The notes: generated by a model from the sequence alone, not told the origin. DNA of 64,000 bases from Streptomyces formicae (GCF_002556545.1 NZ_CP022685.1:2356001-2420000); one strand, 5' to 3'. Positions 9,842 through 19,168 are shown, counted from the stretch's first letter. Program-made: numbers and translations.

Positions 9842-10522
9842 TCAGCCCTTGGACGCCTTCTTCTCCTCGGCGTCCTCGATGACCGCCTCCGCGACCTGCT
9901 GCATCGACAGACGACGGTCCATCGACGTCTTCTGGATCCACCGGAACGCGGCAGGCTCCGTCAGGCCGTACTCCGTCTGCAACACCGACTTCGCCCGGTC
10001 CACCAGCTTCCGCGTCTCCAAGCGCTGCGAGAGGTCCGCGACCTCCTTCTCGAGCGTCTTCAGCTCCGTGAACCGCGAGACGGCCATCTCGATCGCCGGA
10101 ACGACGTCACTCTTGCTGAAGGGCTTCACGAGGTACGCCATGGCACCCGCGTCACGGGCCCGCTCGACGAGGTCGCGCTGCGAGAACGCGGTGAGCATGA
10201 GCACCGGGGCGATGGACTCCTCGGCGATCTTCTCGGCCGCGGAGATGCCGTCCATCACGGGCATCTTCACGTCCAGGATCACCAGGTCCGGCTGGTGCTC
10301 ACGGGCGAGCTCGACGGCCTTCTCACCGTCACCGGCCTCACCGACGACGCTGTACCCCTCTTCCTCCAGCATCTCTTTGAGGTCGAGCCGGATCAGGGCC
10401 TCGTCCTCGGCGATGACGACGCGGGTCGTCAGCGGAGGCACGTGCGACTTGTCGTCGTCCGACGCGGACGCGTCGGTGGGCTGGGGCGACTCGGGGGCGG
10501 TCACGGGGGGCTCCTCGTTCAT
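9842..10522 (-). CDS. pdtaR: ANTAR-domain response regulator (PdtaR-like)
   Basis: This 226-residue two-domain protein has an N-terminal receiver domain (about residues 33-150): acidic pair E39-D40, phospho-acceptor D84 in VILDVKMP, T111 and K133 in LVKPFS. A short coiled coil follows, and then a C-terminal ANTAR domain (about 162-215, LSQRLETRKLVDRAKSVLQ). ANTAR regulators bind paired hexanucleotide stem-loops in nascent RNA and prevent termination. The mycobacterial homologue PdtaR is controlled by the histidine kinase PdtaS. No kinase gene is adjacent, so the partner must be encoded elsewhere. An N-terminal extension of about 30 Pro/Ser/Asp-rich residues precedes the receiver. The gene lies head-on to the liv operon. 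Confidence 0.92.
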   Translation of the reverse strand: MNEEPPVTAPESPQPTDASASDDDKSHVPPLTTRVVIAEDEALIRLDLKEMLEEEGYSVVGEAGDGEKAVELAREHQPDLVILDVKMPVMDGISAAEKIAEESIAPVLMLTAFSQRDLVERARDAGAMAYLVKPFSKSDVVPAIEMAVSRFTELKTLEKEVADLSQRLETRKLVDRAKSVLQTEYGLTEPAAFRWIQKTSMDRRLSMQQVAEAVIEDAEEKKASKG

Positions 10523-10597
10523 GGCAGGTGCGCTGCCCTTGCAGGGTACCTAGCTGCGATGGTGTGCGGTGACCCGGTACACTTCCGGCATCGGCTG

Positions 10598-10680
10598 GCC
10601 GGGTTGGTGGAACGGTATACACGGAGGTCTCAAACACCTCTGCCTGAAAGGGCTTGCGGGTTCGAATCCCGCACCCGGCA
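10598..10680 (+). tRNA. tRNA-Leu (anticodon CAA)
   Basis: The 83-base class II tRNA folds with acceptor arms GCCGGGT (10598-10604) and ACCCGGC (10673-10679) and discriminator A. The D arm contains GTGGAACGGTATACAC. The anticodon stem GAGGT/ACCTC holds loop CTCAAAC, so the anticodon is CAA, reading UUG. A long variable arm (TGCCTGAAAGGGCTT) and the T arm GCGGG-TTCGAAT-CCCGC complete it. CCA is not encoded. Confidence 0.95.
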
Positions 10681-10685
10681 CTTCC

Positions 10686-10727
10686 AAAGAAGCGGAGCTC
10701 CACGTTCTCGTGGAACTCCGCTTCTTT
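10686..10727 (+). terminator. terminator of tRNA-Leu
   Basis: Arms 10686-10704 and 10709-10727 (AAAGAAGCGGAGCTCCACG and its complement with one mismatch) enclose the loop TTCT. The hairpin starts six bases after the tRNA 3' end and is followed by TTT, fitting a tRNA terminator. Confidence 0.85.
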
Positions 10728-10765
10728 GCTACACACAGCCACTTCTAGTGGCACAGAGTTGCCGC

Positions 10766-11554
10766 ATGCACTTCCACAGCACAGAAGTACGGCAGAAGGC
10801 CCTCACCCTGCTGCGCGGCGGGGCGAAGAACGCTCAGGTCGCACGCGAGCTGAACGTTCCGCTCGGCACCATCGGCTACTGGAAGCACACGGACCGAGCC
10901 AAACGCGGCGAGTGTCCGGGGAGACACAACCCGAAATGCCCGCGCTGCGATGGCCGCGAGCTCGATAAAGGCGCGTACGCGTATCTCCTGGGTCTCTACC
11001 TCGGCGACGGACACATCATCCGGTACTCCGCCCACCGCGTCCCGAGCCTGATGATCGTCTGCGCCGAGGCATGGCCCGGGCTCATGGATCTCTGCGAAGT
11101 AGCCATGCGCGCGGTGTTCCCCGACAACTCGGTCTGCCGCGTCCGCCGGACCGGCTGCCGCAACGTAAAGGTCTACTCCAACCACCTGTGGTGCATGTTC
11201 CCCCAGCACGGCCCCGGCCGAAAACACGAGCGCACCATCGCCCTGGAACCCTGGCAACAGGAAATCGTCGACGCCCACCCCTGGGACTTCATCCGGGGGC
11301 TCATCCACTCCGACGGCTGCCGCATCACCAACTGGACGACCCGCATGGTCGGTGGTGAACGCAAGCGCTACGAGTACCCCCGGTACTTCTTCACCAACGT
11401 CTCGAACGACATCCGCCAGCTCTGCACCGACACCCTCGACAAGCTGGGCGTCGTCTGGACTCACTGCACCCGCCACGGCAACCCGTACAACATCTCCATC
11501 GCCCGCAAAGCCTCAGTCGCCCTCATGGACACCCACGTAGGCCCCAAACACTGA
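10766..11554 (+). CDS. free-standing LAGLIDADG protein with N-terminal helix-turn-helix
   Basis: The ATG at 10766 gives 262 residues. Residues 8-42 form a homeodomain-like HTH (ALTLLRGGAKNAQVARELNV). Residues 50-61 hold a Cys pattern (CPGRHNPKCPRC) that could bind zinc. Two LAGLIDADG motifs follow: YLLGLYLGDGHI (73-84) and DFIRGLIHSDGCRI (174-187), each ending in the acidic residue that coordinates the catalytic metal. There is no intein or intron around it. It starts 86 bp downstream of the tRNA-Leu 3' end. Such proteins are often labelled transcriptional regulators in Streptomyces. It could be a homing endonuclease, a relic, or a DNA-binding regulator that has kept the fold; I cannot decide from sequence. 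Confidence 0.8.
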   Translation: MHFHSTEVRQKALTLLRGGAKNAQVARELNVPLGTIGYWKHTDRAKRGECPGRHNPKCPRCDGRELDKGAYAYLLGLYLGDGHIIRYSAHRVPSLMIVCAEAWPGLMDLCEVAMRAVFPDNSVCRVRRTGCRNVKVYSNHLWCMFPQHGPGRKHERTIALEPWQQEIVDAHPWDFIRGLIHSDGCRITNWTTRMVGGERKRYEYPRYFFTNVSNDIRQLCTDTLDKLGVVWTHCTRHGNPYNISIARKASVALMDTHVGPKH

Positions 11555-11662
11555 CCCGGGCAATAGGACGGATCACTGCCCTCCCCCACCGCCCCTGGGA
11601 CCTGCCCCAATTCCCCGCCATCCCCCTTGCCGCCCCCGCACCTCACTGCGAACTTCGGCCCT

Positions 11663-13558
11663 ATGACTCCCTTGAACCGCCGCGCCTTCATCGCCGCCGC
11701 AGCGGGCGCCGCCGCAGCAGCCGTTGCCATGAACCCCCAGACCGCTTCCGCGACCGGCGACGACGAAGGCGGCGACGATTTCGCCGACGCCGACAAGGGG
11801 TTCATCGCCGCCCTCACCCCCGGCGTCGTGAAGAACGCCAAGGGGCAGGTCGTCTGGGACGCCGACGCCTACCGGTTCCTCAAGGGCGACGCCCCGAAGA
11901 CCGCCGACAAGAGCCTCTGGCGGCAGTCGCAGCTCGTCGCGAAGCAAGGGCTGTACAAGGTCGCCGACCGGATCTATCAGGTGCGCGGGCTCGACCTCTC
12001 CAATATGACCCTCATCGAGGGCGATACCGGCGTCATCGTCATCGATCCCCTGATCTCCGCCGAGACGGCCGCCGCCGCGCTGAAGCTCTATCGCACGCAC
12101 CGGAGCGACAGGAAAGTCACCGCGCTCATCTACACCCACCCCCACGTCGACCACTTCGGCGGCTGCCGTGGGGTCCTCCCCCACCGCACCGACGACGTGC
12201 CGATTCTCGCGCCCGACGGCTTCATGGAGCACGCCGTCTCCGAGAACGTGTACGCGGGGATGGCGATGCAGCGGCGTTCCGGCTATATGTACGGCGCGCA
12301 GTTGCCCAAGTCGGCCGCGGGGCAGATCGGTTGTGGGCTCGGCCAGACCGTTTCCCTGGGTTCCATCGGGTTGATTCCGCCCACCAAGGACATCACGCGG
12401 ACCGGGCAGACGGAGACCCTCGACGGCGTGCGGTTCGAGTTTCAGATGACGCCGGGGACCGAGGCCGCCGCGGAGATGAATTTCCTGCTGCCCGAGCTGC
12501 GTGCCGTATGCATGGCGGAGAACGCGACGCACACGATGCACAACATCATCACGTTGCGCGGGGCGCAGGTGCGGGACGCCCGGCAGTGGGCGCGTTACCT
12601 GAACGAGTCCGTCGCGCTCTTCGACGGGAAGGCCGACGTCGCGTTCGCTTCGCATCACTGGCCGACGTGGGGCGGGGACGTCATTGTCGAGCTCCTCGAA
12701 CAGCAGCGGGATCTGTACGCGTACATGCATGATCAGACGCTGCGGATGATCAATGCCGGAATGACGGGGCGGGAGATCGCGGAGGAGATCGAGTTGCCTC
12801 CGGCGCTCGCGGAGGTGTGGGCGAATCGTGGGTATTACGGGTCGCTGAGCCATAACGTGAAGGGGATCTATCAGCGTTATATGGGCTGGTTCGACGGGAA
12901 TCCCGCGCATTTGTGGGAGCATCCGCCGGTCGCCGAGGCGAAGCGATACGTGAAGGCGCTGGGCGGTCGTTCGGCGACGGTCGCGAAGGCGCGGTCGTTC
13001 GCGCGCGAGGGTGATCTACGGTTCGCGGCGACGCTGCTCAATCATGTGGTGTTCGCGGATCCGGGGCACAGGGCCGCGAAGTCCGAGCTCGCCGCCGTCT
13101 ATACGAGGTTGGGTCAGGGGTCCGAGAACGCGGTGTGGCGGAACTTCTATCTCTCGGGTGCGCGGGAGTTGCGTGAGGGCGTCAAGGAGTCGCCGGTGTC
13201 CGTGGTGAGTGCGGACGTGTTGATGGCGTTGGACGTGGACCAGTTGATTGATTCGGTGGCGATCCGGATCGTCGGTCCGAAGGCGTGGGATCTGGAGTCG
13301 CGGATGGACTGGAGTCTCCCCGCGCTCGGGAAGATCTGGCATCTGACCTTGCGCCATGGGGTGTTGACGTACCGGAGCGACACCAAGGCCGATCCGGCCG
13401 CCGGTGTCACTCTCACCATGACGAAGCCGCAGTTGCTGGCGATGCTGGCGGGCAAGGGGCTCGGGGACATCGAGGTGGAGGGTGACGTCTCGTTGCTCGC
13501 GAAGCTGCTCGCCGTCGTGGGGAAGCCCGATCCGGACTTCCCCATCGTGACGCCCTGA
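11663..13558 (+). CDS. Tat-exported alkyl/aryl sulfatase (SdsA1-like, metallo-beta-lactamase fold)
   Basis: The product is 631 residues. The N-terminus has a twin-arginine signal (NRRAFI followed by an Ala-rich core to about residue 30), so it is exported folded. The metallo-beta-lactamase domain holds the di-zinc motif THPHVDHFGG (H159, H161, D163, H164). A helical dimerisation domain and a C-terminal SCP2-like domain (from about residue 510) complete the architecture of linear-primary-alkylsulfatases such as SdsA1. The family cleaves primary alkyl sulfates like SDS with C-O inversion and releases sulfate and alcohol. I chose the ATG at 11663 because it directly precedes the signal peptide; a longer frame upstream adds 12 non-signal residues. 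The gene stands alone. GC is lower in its second half than in its neighbours. Confidence 0.9.
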   Translation: MTPLNRRAFIAAAAGAAAAAVAMNPQTASATGDDEGGDDFADADKGFIAALTPGVVKNAKGQVVWDADAYRFLKGDAPKTADKSLWRQSQLVAKQGLYKVADRIYQVRGLDLSNMTLIEGDTGVIVIDPLISAETAAAALKLYRTHRSDRKVTALIYTHPHVDHFGGCRGVLPHRTDDVPILAPDGFMEHAVSENVYAGMAMQRRSGYMYGAQLPKSAAGQIGCGLGQTVSLGSIGLIPPTKDITRTGQTETLDGVRFEFQMTPGTEAAAEMNFLLPELRAVCMAENATHTMHNIITLRGAQVRDARQWARYLNESVALFDGKADVAFASHHWPTWGGDVIVELLEQQRDLYAYMHDQTLRMINAGMTGREIAEEIELPPALAEVWANRGYYGSLSHNVKGIYQRYMGWFDGNPAHLWEHPPVAEAKRYVKALGGRSATVAKARSFAREGDLRFAATLLNHVVFADPGHRAAKSELAAVYTRLGQGSENAVWRNFYLSGARELREGVKESPVSVVSADVLMALDVDQLIDSVAIRIVGPKAWDLESRMDWSLPALGKIWHLTLRHGVLTYRSDTKADPAAGVTLTMTKPQLLAMLAGKGLGDIEVEGDVSLLAKLLAVVGKPDPDFPIVTP

Positions 13559-13575
13559 TCCCCGTTGAGGGCTGC

Positions 13576-15012
13576 CTACTTGGGGCTGTCGTCCTCGCCG
13601 ATGTGGTGGATGCGGACGAGGTTGGTGGAGCCGGGGACTCCGGGCGGGGATCCTGCCGTGATGACGACGGTGTCGCCCTTTTGGCAGCGGCCGATCTTGA
13701 GGAGCATCTCGTCGACCTGGTCGACCATGGCGTCGGTGGATTCGACGTGCGGGCCGAGGAAGGTCTCGACGCCCCAGGTGAGGTTGAGCTGGGAGCGGGT
13801 GGCCGCGTCGGGGGTGAAGGCGAGGAGCGGGATGGGTGAGCGGTAGCGGGAGAGGCGTCGTACGGTGTCGCCGGACTGGGTGAAGGCGACGAGGAACTTG
13901 GCGCCGAGGAAGTCGCCCATTTCGGCGGCGGCGCGGGCGACGGCGCCGCCTTGGGTGCGGGGTTTGTTGCGTTCGGTCAGGGACGGCAGGCCCTTGGCGA
14001 GGATGTCTTCCTCGGCGGCTTCGACGATGCGGCCCATGGTCTTGACGGTTTCGACGGGGTATTTGCCGACGCTGGTCTCGCCGGAGAGCATGACGGCGTC
14101 GGTGCCGTCGATGACGGCGTTGGCGACGTCGGATGCCTCGGCGCGCGTGGGGCGGGAGTTGTCGATCATCGAGTCGAGCATCTGGGTGGCGACGATGACG
14201 GGTTTGGCGTTGCGCTTGGCGAGCTTGATGGCGCGCTTCTGGACGATCGGAACCTGTTCCAGGGGCATTTCGACGCCGAGGTCGCCGCGGGCGACCATGA
14301 TGCCGTCGAAGGCGGCGACGATGTCTTCGATGTTGTCGACGGCCTGGGGCTTTTCGACCTTGGCGATGACGGGGAGTCGGCGGCCTTCTTCGTCCATGAT
14401 GCGGTGGACGTCTTCGATGTCGCGTCCGCTGCGTACGAAGGAGAGGGCGATGACGTCGAATCCTGAACGCAGTGCCCAGCGGAGGTCTGCTTCGTCCTTG
14501 TCGGAGAGTGCGGGGACGGAGACGGCGACGCCGGGGAGGTTGAGGCCCTTGTGGTCGGAGACCATGCCGCCTTCGATGACGGTGGTGGTGACTCGTGGCC
14601 CGTCGACCGCGGTGACCTCGAGGGTCACTTTGCCGTCGTCGACGAGGACGAGTTCGCCGGTGGTGACGTCTTCGGCGAGGCCGCTGTAGGTGGTGCCGCA
14701 GCTCTGGCGGTCGCCTTGGACGCCTTCTTCGACGGTGATGGTGAACTCGTCGCCCCGTTCAAGGAGTACGGGGCCTTCGCTGAAGCGGCCGAGGCGGATC
14801 TTCGGGCCTTGAAGGTCGGCGAGGATGCCGAGGCTGCGTCCTGTCTCTTCGGAGGCCTTGCGTACGCGCTGGTAGCGCTCCTCGTGTTCGGCGTAGGTGC
14901 CGTGGCTGAGGTTGAAGCGGGCTACGTCCATTCCGGCTTCGACCAGGGCCTTGATCTGGTCGTACGAGTCGGTGGCGGGTCCCAGGGTACAAACGATTTT
15001 TGCTCGGCGCAT
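13576..15012 (-). CDS. pyk: pyruvate kinase
   Basis: A full-length 478-residue enzyme catalyses phosphoenolpyruvate + ADP to pyruvate + ATP, the last step of glycolysis. The N-terminus MRRAKIVCTLGPAT, the barrel motif ARFNLSHG, the active-site segment VIAKVEKPQAVDNI with the catalytic Lys, the MVARGDLGVE metal site and ATQMLDSMI are all intact. The C-terminal allosteric domain begins near residue 340. Streptomyces usually carry two pyruvate kinases, and I cannot tell from this window which one this is. It runs head-on to the alkylsulfatase with only 17 bp between stops. Its promoter must lie in the 120-bp spacer before the SIMPL gene. Confidence 0.96.
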   Translation of the reverse strand: MRRAKIVCTLGPATDSYDQIKALVEAGMDVARFNLSHGTYAEHEERYQRVRKASEETGRSLGILADLQGPKIRLGRFSEGPVLLERGDEFTITVEEGVQGDRQSCGTTYSGLAEDVTTGELVLVDDGKVTLEVTAVDGPRVTTTVIEGGMVSDHKGLNLPGVAVSVPALSDKDEADLRWALRSGFDVIALSFVRSGRDIEDVHRIMDEEGRRLPVIAKVEKPQAVDNIEDIVAAFDGIMVARGDLGVEMPLEQVPIVQKRAIKLAKRNAKPVIVATQMLDSMIDNSRPTRAEASDVANAVIDGTDAVMLSGETSVGKYPVETVKTMGRIVEAAEEDILAKGLPSLTERNKPRTQGGAVARAAAEMGDFLGAKFLVAFTQSGDTVRRLSRYRSPIPLLAFTPDAATRSQLNLTWGVETFLGPHVESTDAMVDQVDEMLLKIGRCQKGDTVVITAGSPPGVPGSTNLVRIHHIGEDDSPK

Positions 15013-15132
15013 GGTTCGAGCCTAGGGCTTACCGGTCGGTAGAGATTTGGTCGGGCATGACTACTCAACAACCTTTGCGTGAAGGGTTATTGACAAGTGT
15101 TGAATTGTGCGGGGAGGTGCTCCGATGAGCGC

Positions 15133-15861
15133 TCAGCGCGCTGTTCCTGTCCCCAATTCGGGTGGCGCCATGGTGAATCGGGCGTTGACGGTGGCGTAGA
15201 CGTGCTGGCGTTGCGGTTCGAGGTCCAGGGCCGGGGCGTCCGCGCCGAGGCCGGCCGCTCCCCCGTACGAGGCCGCCCGCATGCCGCCGGCCGGGGCGCC
15301 GTAGCCGTACGAGGGGGTGTTCTCGGCGCCGATGTCGGCGAGTTCGACGAGGGCGGCGAGGGAGGTGCCGAGGGCTTCGGCGTATTCGCGGGCGCGTGTG
15401 ACCGCTTCGCGTACGGCTTGTTGGCGGGCGAGGCCGTGGTGGGGCGAGTCGGGGCGCAGGGCCCACCAGGGTCCGTCGACGCGGGTGAGGTCGAGGTCGG
15501 CGAGGCGGGTGGTGAGTTCGCCGAGTGCGGTGAAGTCGTTGAGTTCGGCGGTGAGGTGGACGCGTCCGTGGTAGGCGCGGACGCGTTCGCCGCGGCCGTG
15601 TTTGGCGGGTTCGGGGCTGATGGAGAAGGTGCCGGTCTCCAGCTTCTCGACGCCTTCGCCGTAGGTCTTGATGAGGTCGAGGGCGGTGGCGTTGCGGCGG
15701 GTGAGGTCGCCCAGGGTGTCGCGTCGGTCGGTGCCGCGGGCGCTGACGGTGATGCCGATGCGGGCGATCTCGGGGTCGACTTCGAGGTGGGCTTCGCCGC
15801 GTACGGCGACGCGGGGGGCGTCGGGGGTGCCGTAGGGGGTGGGGGCGGAGGGCGTATCCAT
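15133..15861 (-). CDS. SIMPL-domain protein (DUF541 family), cytoplasmic
   Basis: The 242-residue protein consists of one SIMPL/DUF541 domain, with the opening VAVRGEAHLEVDPEIARIGITVSARG typical of the family (residues 14-39, split here by context) and the helix DLTRRNATALDLI. SIMPL-type proteins such as BP26/OMP28 and mammalian IRAK1BP1 form ring-like assemblies. Their biochemical role is unsettled. Unlike many bacterial members this one has no signal peptide, so it should be cytoplasmic. It lies upstream of pyk on the same strand with 120 bp between. That spacer contains TTGACA near 15089 on the opposite strand, which does not precede a gene. Confidence 0.82.
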   Translation of the reverse strand: MDTPSAPTPYGTPDAPRVAVRGEAHLEVDPEIARIGITVSARGTDRRDTLGDLTRRNATALDLIKTYGEGVEKLETGTFSISPEPAKHGRGERVRAYHGRVHLTAELNDFTALGELTTRLADLDLTRVDGPWWALRPDSPHHGLARQQAVREAVTRAREYAEALGTSLAALVELADIGAENTPSYGYGAPAGGMRAASYGGAAGLGADAPALDLEPQRQHVYATVNARFTMAPPELGTGTAR

Positions 15862-16002
15862 GGGGCCACCTTCGCATCATGTGGACGTATCGGACAGTCA
15901 CCGGATCGCAACCTGCGGGGTCTGTTGCGGGTATGGCTGTCGGGTCAGAATCTACGCGCGCTGTCTACGCGCGTTACACGGGTCGACCGAGGAGTACGAG
16001 AA

Positions 16003-17805
16003 ATGCCGCTGAACCGCAGGAAGTTCCTGGGCACGTCCGCCGCCACCGGTGTGGGCGTGGCGCTCACGGGGGCGGCCGCGGCGCCCGCCGCGGCCCATGG
16101 GCACGGGAAGCAGGACCGGCGGAAGAAGCGCTACTCGTTCACCGTGCTCGGCACGACGGATCTGCACGGCAACGTCTTCAACTGGGACTACTTCACGGAC
16201 AAGGAGTTCGACGACAAGGACCACAACGACGTGGGCCTGGCGAAGATCTCGACGCTGGTGAACGAGGTCCGTGCGGAGAAGGGCCGCCGCAACACGCTCC
16301 TCATCGACGCGGGCGACACCATTCAGGGCACGCAGCTGTCGTACTACTACGCGAAGGTCGATCCGATCACCGCGAAGCACGGTCCGGTGCATCCGATGGC
16401 GCAGGCGATGAACGCGATCGGGTACGACGCGGCGGCGCTCGGCAATCACGAGTTCAATTACGGAATTCCGGTGCTCCGCAAGTTCGAGGAGCAGTGTGAT
16501 TTCCCGCTGCTCGGGGCGAACGCTCTTGACGCGAAGACGCAGAAGCCCGCTTTCCCGCCGTATTTCATGAAGCGTCTTCGTACCCCGCACGGCAGGGACG
16601 TGAAGGTGGCGGTCCTCGGTCTGACGAATCCGGGCATCGCGATCTGGGACAAGGCGAACGTGCGGGGAAAGATGACGTTCCCCGGTCTTGAGGAGCAGGC
16701 GGCGAAGTGGGTGCCGAGGCTGCGTTCGATGGGCGCGGACGTGGTGATCGTGGCGGCGCACTCCGGGTCGAGCGGCACGTCGTCGTACGGCGATCAGTTG
16801 CCGTACGTGGAGAACGCGGCGGGTCTGGTGGCGGAGCAGGTGCCGGGGATCGACGCGATCCTGGTGGGGCACGCGCACACGGAGATTCCCGAGTATTTCG
16901 TGGAGAACAAGGAGACGGGCAAGAAGGTCGTTCTTTCCGAGCCGTTGAAGTGGGGGCAGCGGCTGACGCTGTTCGACTTCGATCTGGTGTGGGCCAAGGG
17001 CCGCTGGACGGTGGAGAAGGTGGGCGCGAAGGTCCTGAACTCCAATACGGCCAAGGAGGACAGGAAGGTCACGCGGCTGCTCGCCGATGAGCACGAGAAG
17101 GTCGTCGCGTACGTCAACCAGGTCATCGGTACGTCGACGGCGGCGATGAGCACGGCCGAGGGCCCGTTCAAGGACGTCCCGATCATCGACCTGATCAATC
17201 AGGTGCAGAAGGAGACGGTGGCGGCGGCGCTCAAGGGTGGCGCGTACGCGGCGCTGCCGGTGATTTCGCAGGCTTCGTGCTTCTCGCGTACGGCGCGGAT
17301 ACCAGCCGGTGATGTGACCATCAAGGACGCGGCGGGCCTGTATCCGTTCGAGAACACCCTGGAGGCGCGGGTGCTCACGGGTGCGCAACTGAAGGAGTAT
17401 CTGGAGTTCTCGGCGCGCTATTACGTGCGGACGCCCGCGGGTGGTCCGGTGGATCCGGCGAAGCTGACGAATGCCGAGAACATCCCGGATTACAACTACG
17501 ACGCGGTGAGCGGTCTGACGTACGAGATCGACATCGCGAAGCCCGCGGGGTCGCGGATCGCGAAGCTGGCGTTCGAGGGAAAGGAACTCGATCCGAAGGC
17601 CCAGTTCGTGCTCGCGGTGAACAACTACCGGGCGAGCGGTGGCGGGAATTTCCCGCATGTGGCGGGTGCCAAGCAGGTGTGGGCGAATTCGGAGGAGATC
17701 CGGAACACCATCATCGGCTGGGTGAAGGCGAAGGGGACGGTCGACCCGGGTCAGTTCGCGTCGGTGGACTGGAAGCTGACCCGGGACGGTACGCCGGTGT
17801 TCTGA
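16003..17805 (+). CDS. Tat-exported 5'-nucleotidase / 2',3'-cyclic nucleotide phosphodiesterase family protein
   Basis: The product is 600 residues. A twin-arginine signal (LNRRKFLG and a hydrophobic stretch to about residue 30) directs export. The N-terminal calcineurin-like metallophosphatase domain has all expected metal motifs: TTDLHGN, DAGDTIQG, GNHEFNYG and VGHAHTEIPE. The C-terminal 5'-nucleotidase domain (from about residue 380) carries the base-binding ASCFSRTARIPAGDVTIKDA region and ends with NNYRASGGG. Such enzymes act outside the membrane to release phosphate and nucleosides from nucleotides. The ATG at 16003 was chosen because it starts the signal peptide. It is the last gene before a convergent neighbour whose stop lies 4 bp away. 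Confidence 0.92.
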   Translation: MPLNRRKFLGTSAATGVGVALTGAAAAPAAAHGHGKQDRRKKRYSFTVLGTTDLHGNVFNWDYFTDKEFDDKDHNDVGLAKISTLVNEVRAEKGRRNTLLIDAGDTIQGTQLSYYYAKVDPITAKHGPVHPMAQAMNAIGYDAAALGNHEFNYGIPVLRKFEEQCDFPLLGANALDAKTQKPAFPPYFMKRLRTPHGRDVKVAVLGLTNPGIAIWDKANVRGKMTFPGLEEQAAKWVPRLRSMGADVVIVAAHSGSSGTSSYGDQLPYVENAAGLVAEQVPGIDAILVGHAHTEIPEYFVENKETGKKVVLSEPLKWGQRLTLFDFDLVWAKGRWTVEKVGAKVLNSNTAKEDRKVTRLLADEHEKVVAYVNQVIGTSTAAMSTAEGPFKDVPIIDLINQVQKETVAAALKGGAYAALPVISQASCFSRTARIPAGDVTIKDAAGLYPFENTLEARVLTGAQLKEYLEFSARYYVRTPAGGPVDPAKLTNAENIPDYNYDAVSGLTYEIDIAKPAGSRIAKLAFEGKELDPKAQFVLAVNNYRASGGGNFPHVAGAKQVWANSEEIRNTIIGWVKAKGTVDPGQFASVDWKLTRDGTPVF

Positions 17806-17809
17806 GGCG

Positions 17810-19006
17810 TCAGACCTTCAGCGAGGCGAGGTCGACCGCGTCGGCGAGTGCTTGCGCGCCCGCGTCGTTGACGTGGAGGCCGTCGCCGCTGTCGTAGTCG
17901 TCGCGGATCCGGTCGGGGTCGGCCGGGTCCGCGACGACGTCGAAGTCGACGTAGGCGTCGAAGGGGCTGTCGGCGCTGCGGATCCAGTCGCTGACCTCGC
18001 GGCCGATGGCGAGCCCTTCGGGGGTGGCGTAGCCGTCGTAGACGGTGTCCTTGTAGGGGCCGAGGGTGGTGGCGATGGCGGTGAGGCCCGCGGCGTGCAG
18101 GCGCTCGGCGAGGGTGGTGAGGCCCGCGATGAGGTCGGTGGCGGAGGGGATGGGCGCGCTGGCGGGGTGGGCCTCCTGGCCGGGGATGCCGAGGTCGTTG
18201 AGGCCGAAGTGGACGAGGACGTGGGTGACGCCGGGTACGTCGAGGACGTCGCGTCGCAGGCGGGCCAGGGCGTGTTCGCCGACCTCGTCGGTGAGCAGGC
18301 GGTTGGCGGAGAGTCCTTGGTTGACGACCCAGTCGACGAGGCCGGTCGTGGTGCCGCTTGCGGCTTCGCGCAGGCGGTTGTTGAGCAGGTCGGGGAAGCG
18401 GTGGTCGGTGTCCGGCGTGGTGCCGTTGCCTTCGAACCAGGAGTCTCCGAAGGCGACGGCGATGGCGGTGCCCGCGGGGGCGAGGACGTCTGCGCCGCTG
18501 ATGAAGTGGCGGGTGTCCAGCTCTTCGAGTCCTTCGGCGCCGTCGAGGGTGGTGGCGGCGAGCGCGTTGCCGGGGACGGCGTAGCCGGTGCGCAGGGGCA
18601 CGAGGGAATAGGTGGTCAGGCCCGTGTCGCTGGGCAGCCAGAGGCTGACGGCCAGTTCGTCACCGGCGGCGACGGTCTGTTCGACGGGGTCGGTGACGAT
18701 GTCCTCGCCGGCCGGGACGGTGAACTCCTCGGCGCCGTCGACGCGCAGCGGTGTGTCGCTGCCCGATTCGATGCCGCTGCCTTCGGTGCGTCTGGCGAGG
18801 CGGGCGCCCCCGATGTGGAGGGGTGCCGAGCCGTAGCGGTTGCTGAGGCGGATGCGGAGGGCGCTGCCGCCGCCGTCGAGGCGGATGATCTGACGGACGG
18901 TCTGTGCGGAGAAGGCGCGGAGCGGGAGGAGCTCGATGTCCTCGTAGGGGCTGATGACGGCGGAGCGGAAGGCTGCGGTCCAGGAGGCCGTGGTGTCGGT
19001 GTTCAC
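17810..19006 (-). CDS. SGNH/GDSL-type hydrolase
   Basis: With the GTG at 19006 the protein is 398 residues. A TTG at 19054 in the same frame is an alternative that would add 16 residues. The N-terminal beta-domain (SVISPYED-like region, about 1-170) precedes the catalytic SGNH domain. Block I is AVAFGDSWFEG with the nucleophile Ser. Block III is HFGLNDLG with the Asn. Block V is DGLHVNDAG with the catalytic Asp/His pair. No signal peptide is evident, so the enzyme seems cytoplasmic. Actinobacterial relatives are esterases acting on acyl or acetyl groups of lipids or sugars; the substrate is unknown. It is downstream of the decarboxylase/monooxygenase pair on the same strand, separated by 162 bp. 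Confidence 0.82.
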   Translation of the reverse strand: MNTDTTASWTAAFRSAVISPYEDIELLPLRAFSAQTVRQIIRLDGGGSALRIRLSNRYGSAPLHIGGARLARRTEGSGIESGSDTPLRVDGAEEFTVPAGEDIVTDPVEQTVAAGDELAVSLWLPSDTGLTTYSLVPLRTGYAVPGNALAATTLDGAEGLEELDTRHFISGADVLAPAGTAIAVAFGDSWFEGNGTTPDTDHRFPDLLNNRLREAASGTTTGLVDWVVNQGLSANRLLTDEVGEHALARLRRDVLDVPGVTHVLVHFGLNDLGIPGQEAHPASAPIPSATDLIAGLTTLAERLHAAGLTAIATTLGPYKDTVYDGYATPEGLAIGREVSDWIRSADSPFDAYVDFDVVADPADPDRIRDDYDSGDGLHVNDAGAQALADAVDLASLKV

Positions 19007-19168
19007 GGTCGTCCGAACCGGCGGGGCGGGGCCGGATATTTCGCCGCGGAGCAACTTTCCCGAAGGAATATTCGACGCCGTCGCGGCGCTTCGGGGCGGA
19101 CATTCCCTCCCTTTTCCGGGGCTCCCCGGCTCGCGTCCCCTGCGGGCCGGGGGTGCCGGAGGCGGGCG

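Noticed and set aside
10598..11554. Integrated element with att sites at tRNA-Leu
   Set aside because: No integrase, excisionase or direct repeat of the tRNA 3' end was found; only the LAGLIDADG gene is adjacent.
15085..15110. TTGACA-type promoter on the + strand between pyk and the SIMPL gene
   Set aside because: No + strand gene follows for 900 bp, and both flanking genes are on the other strand.
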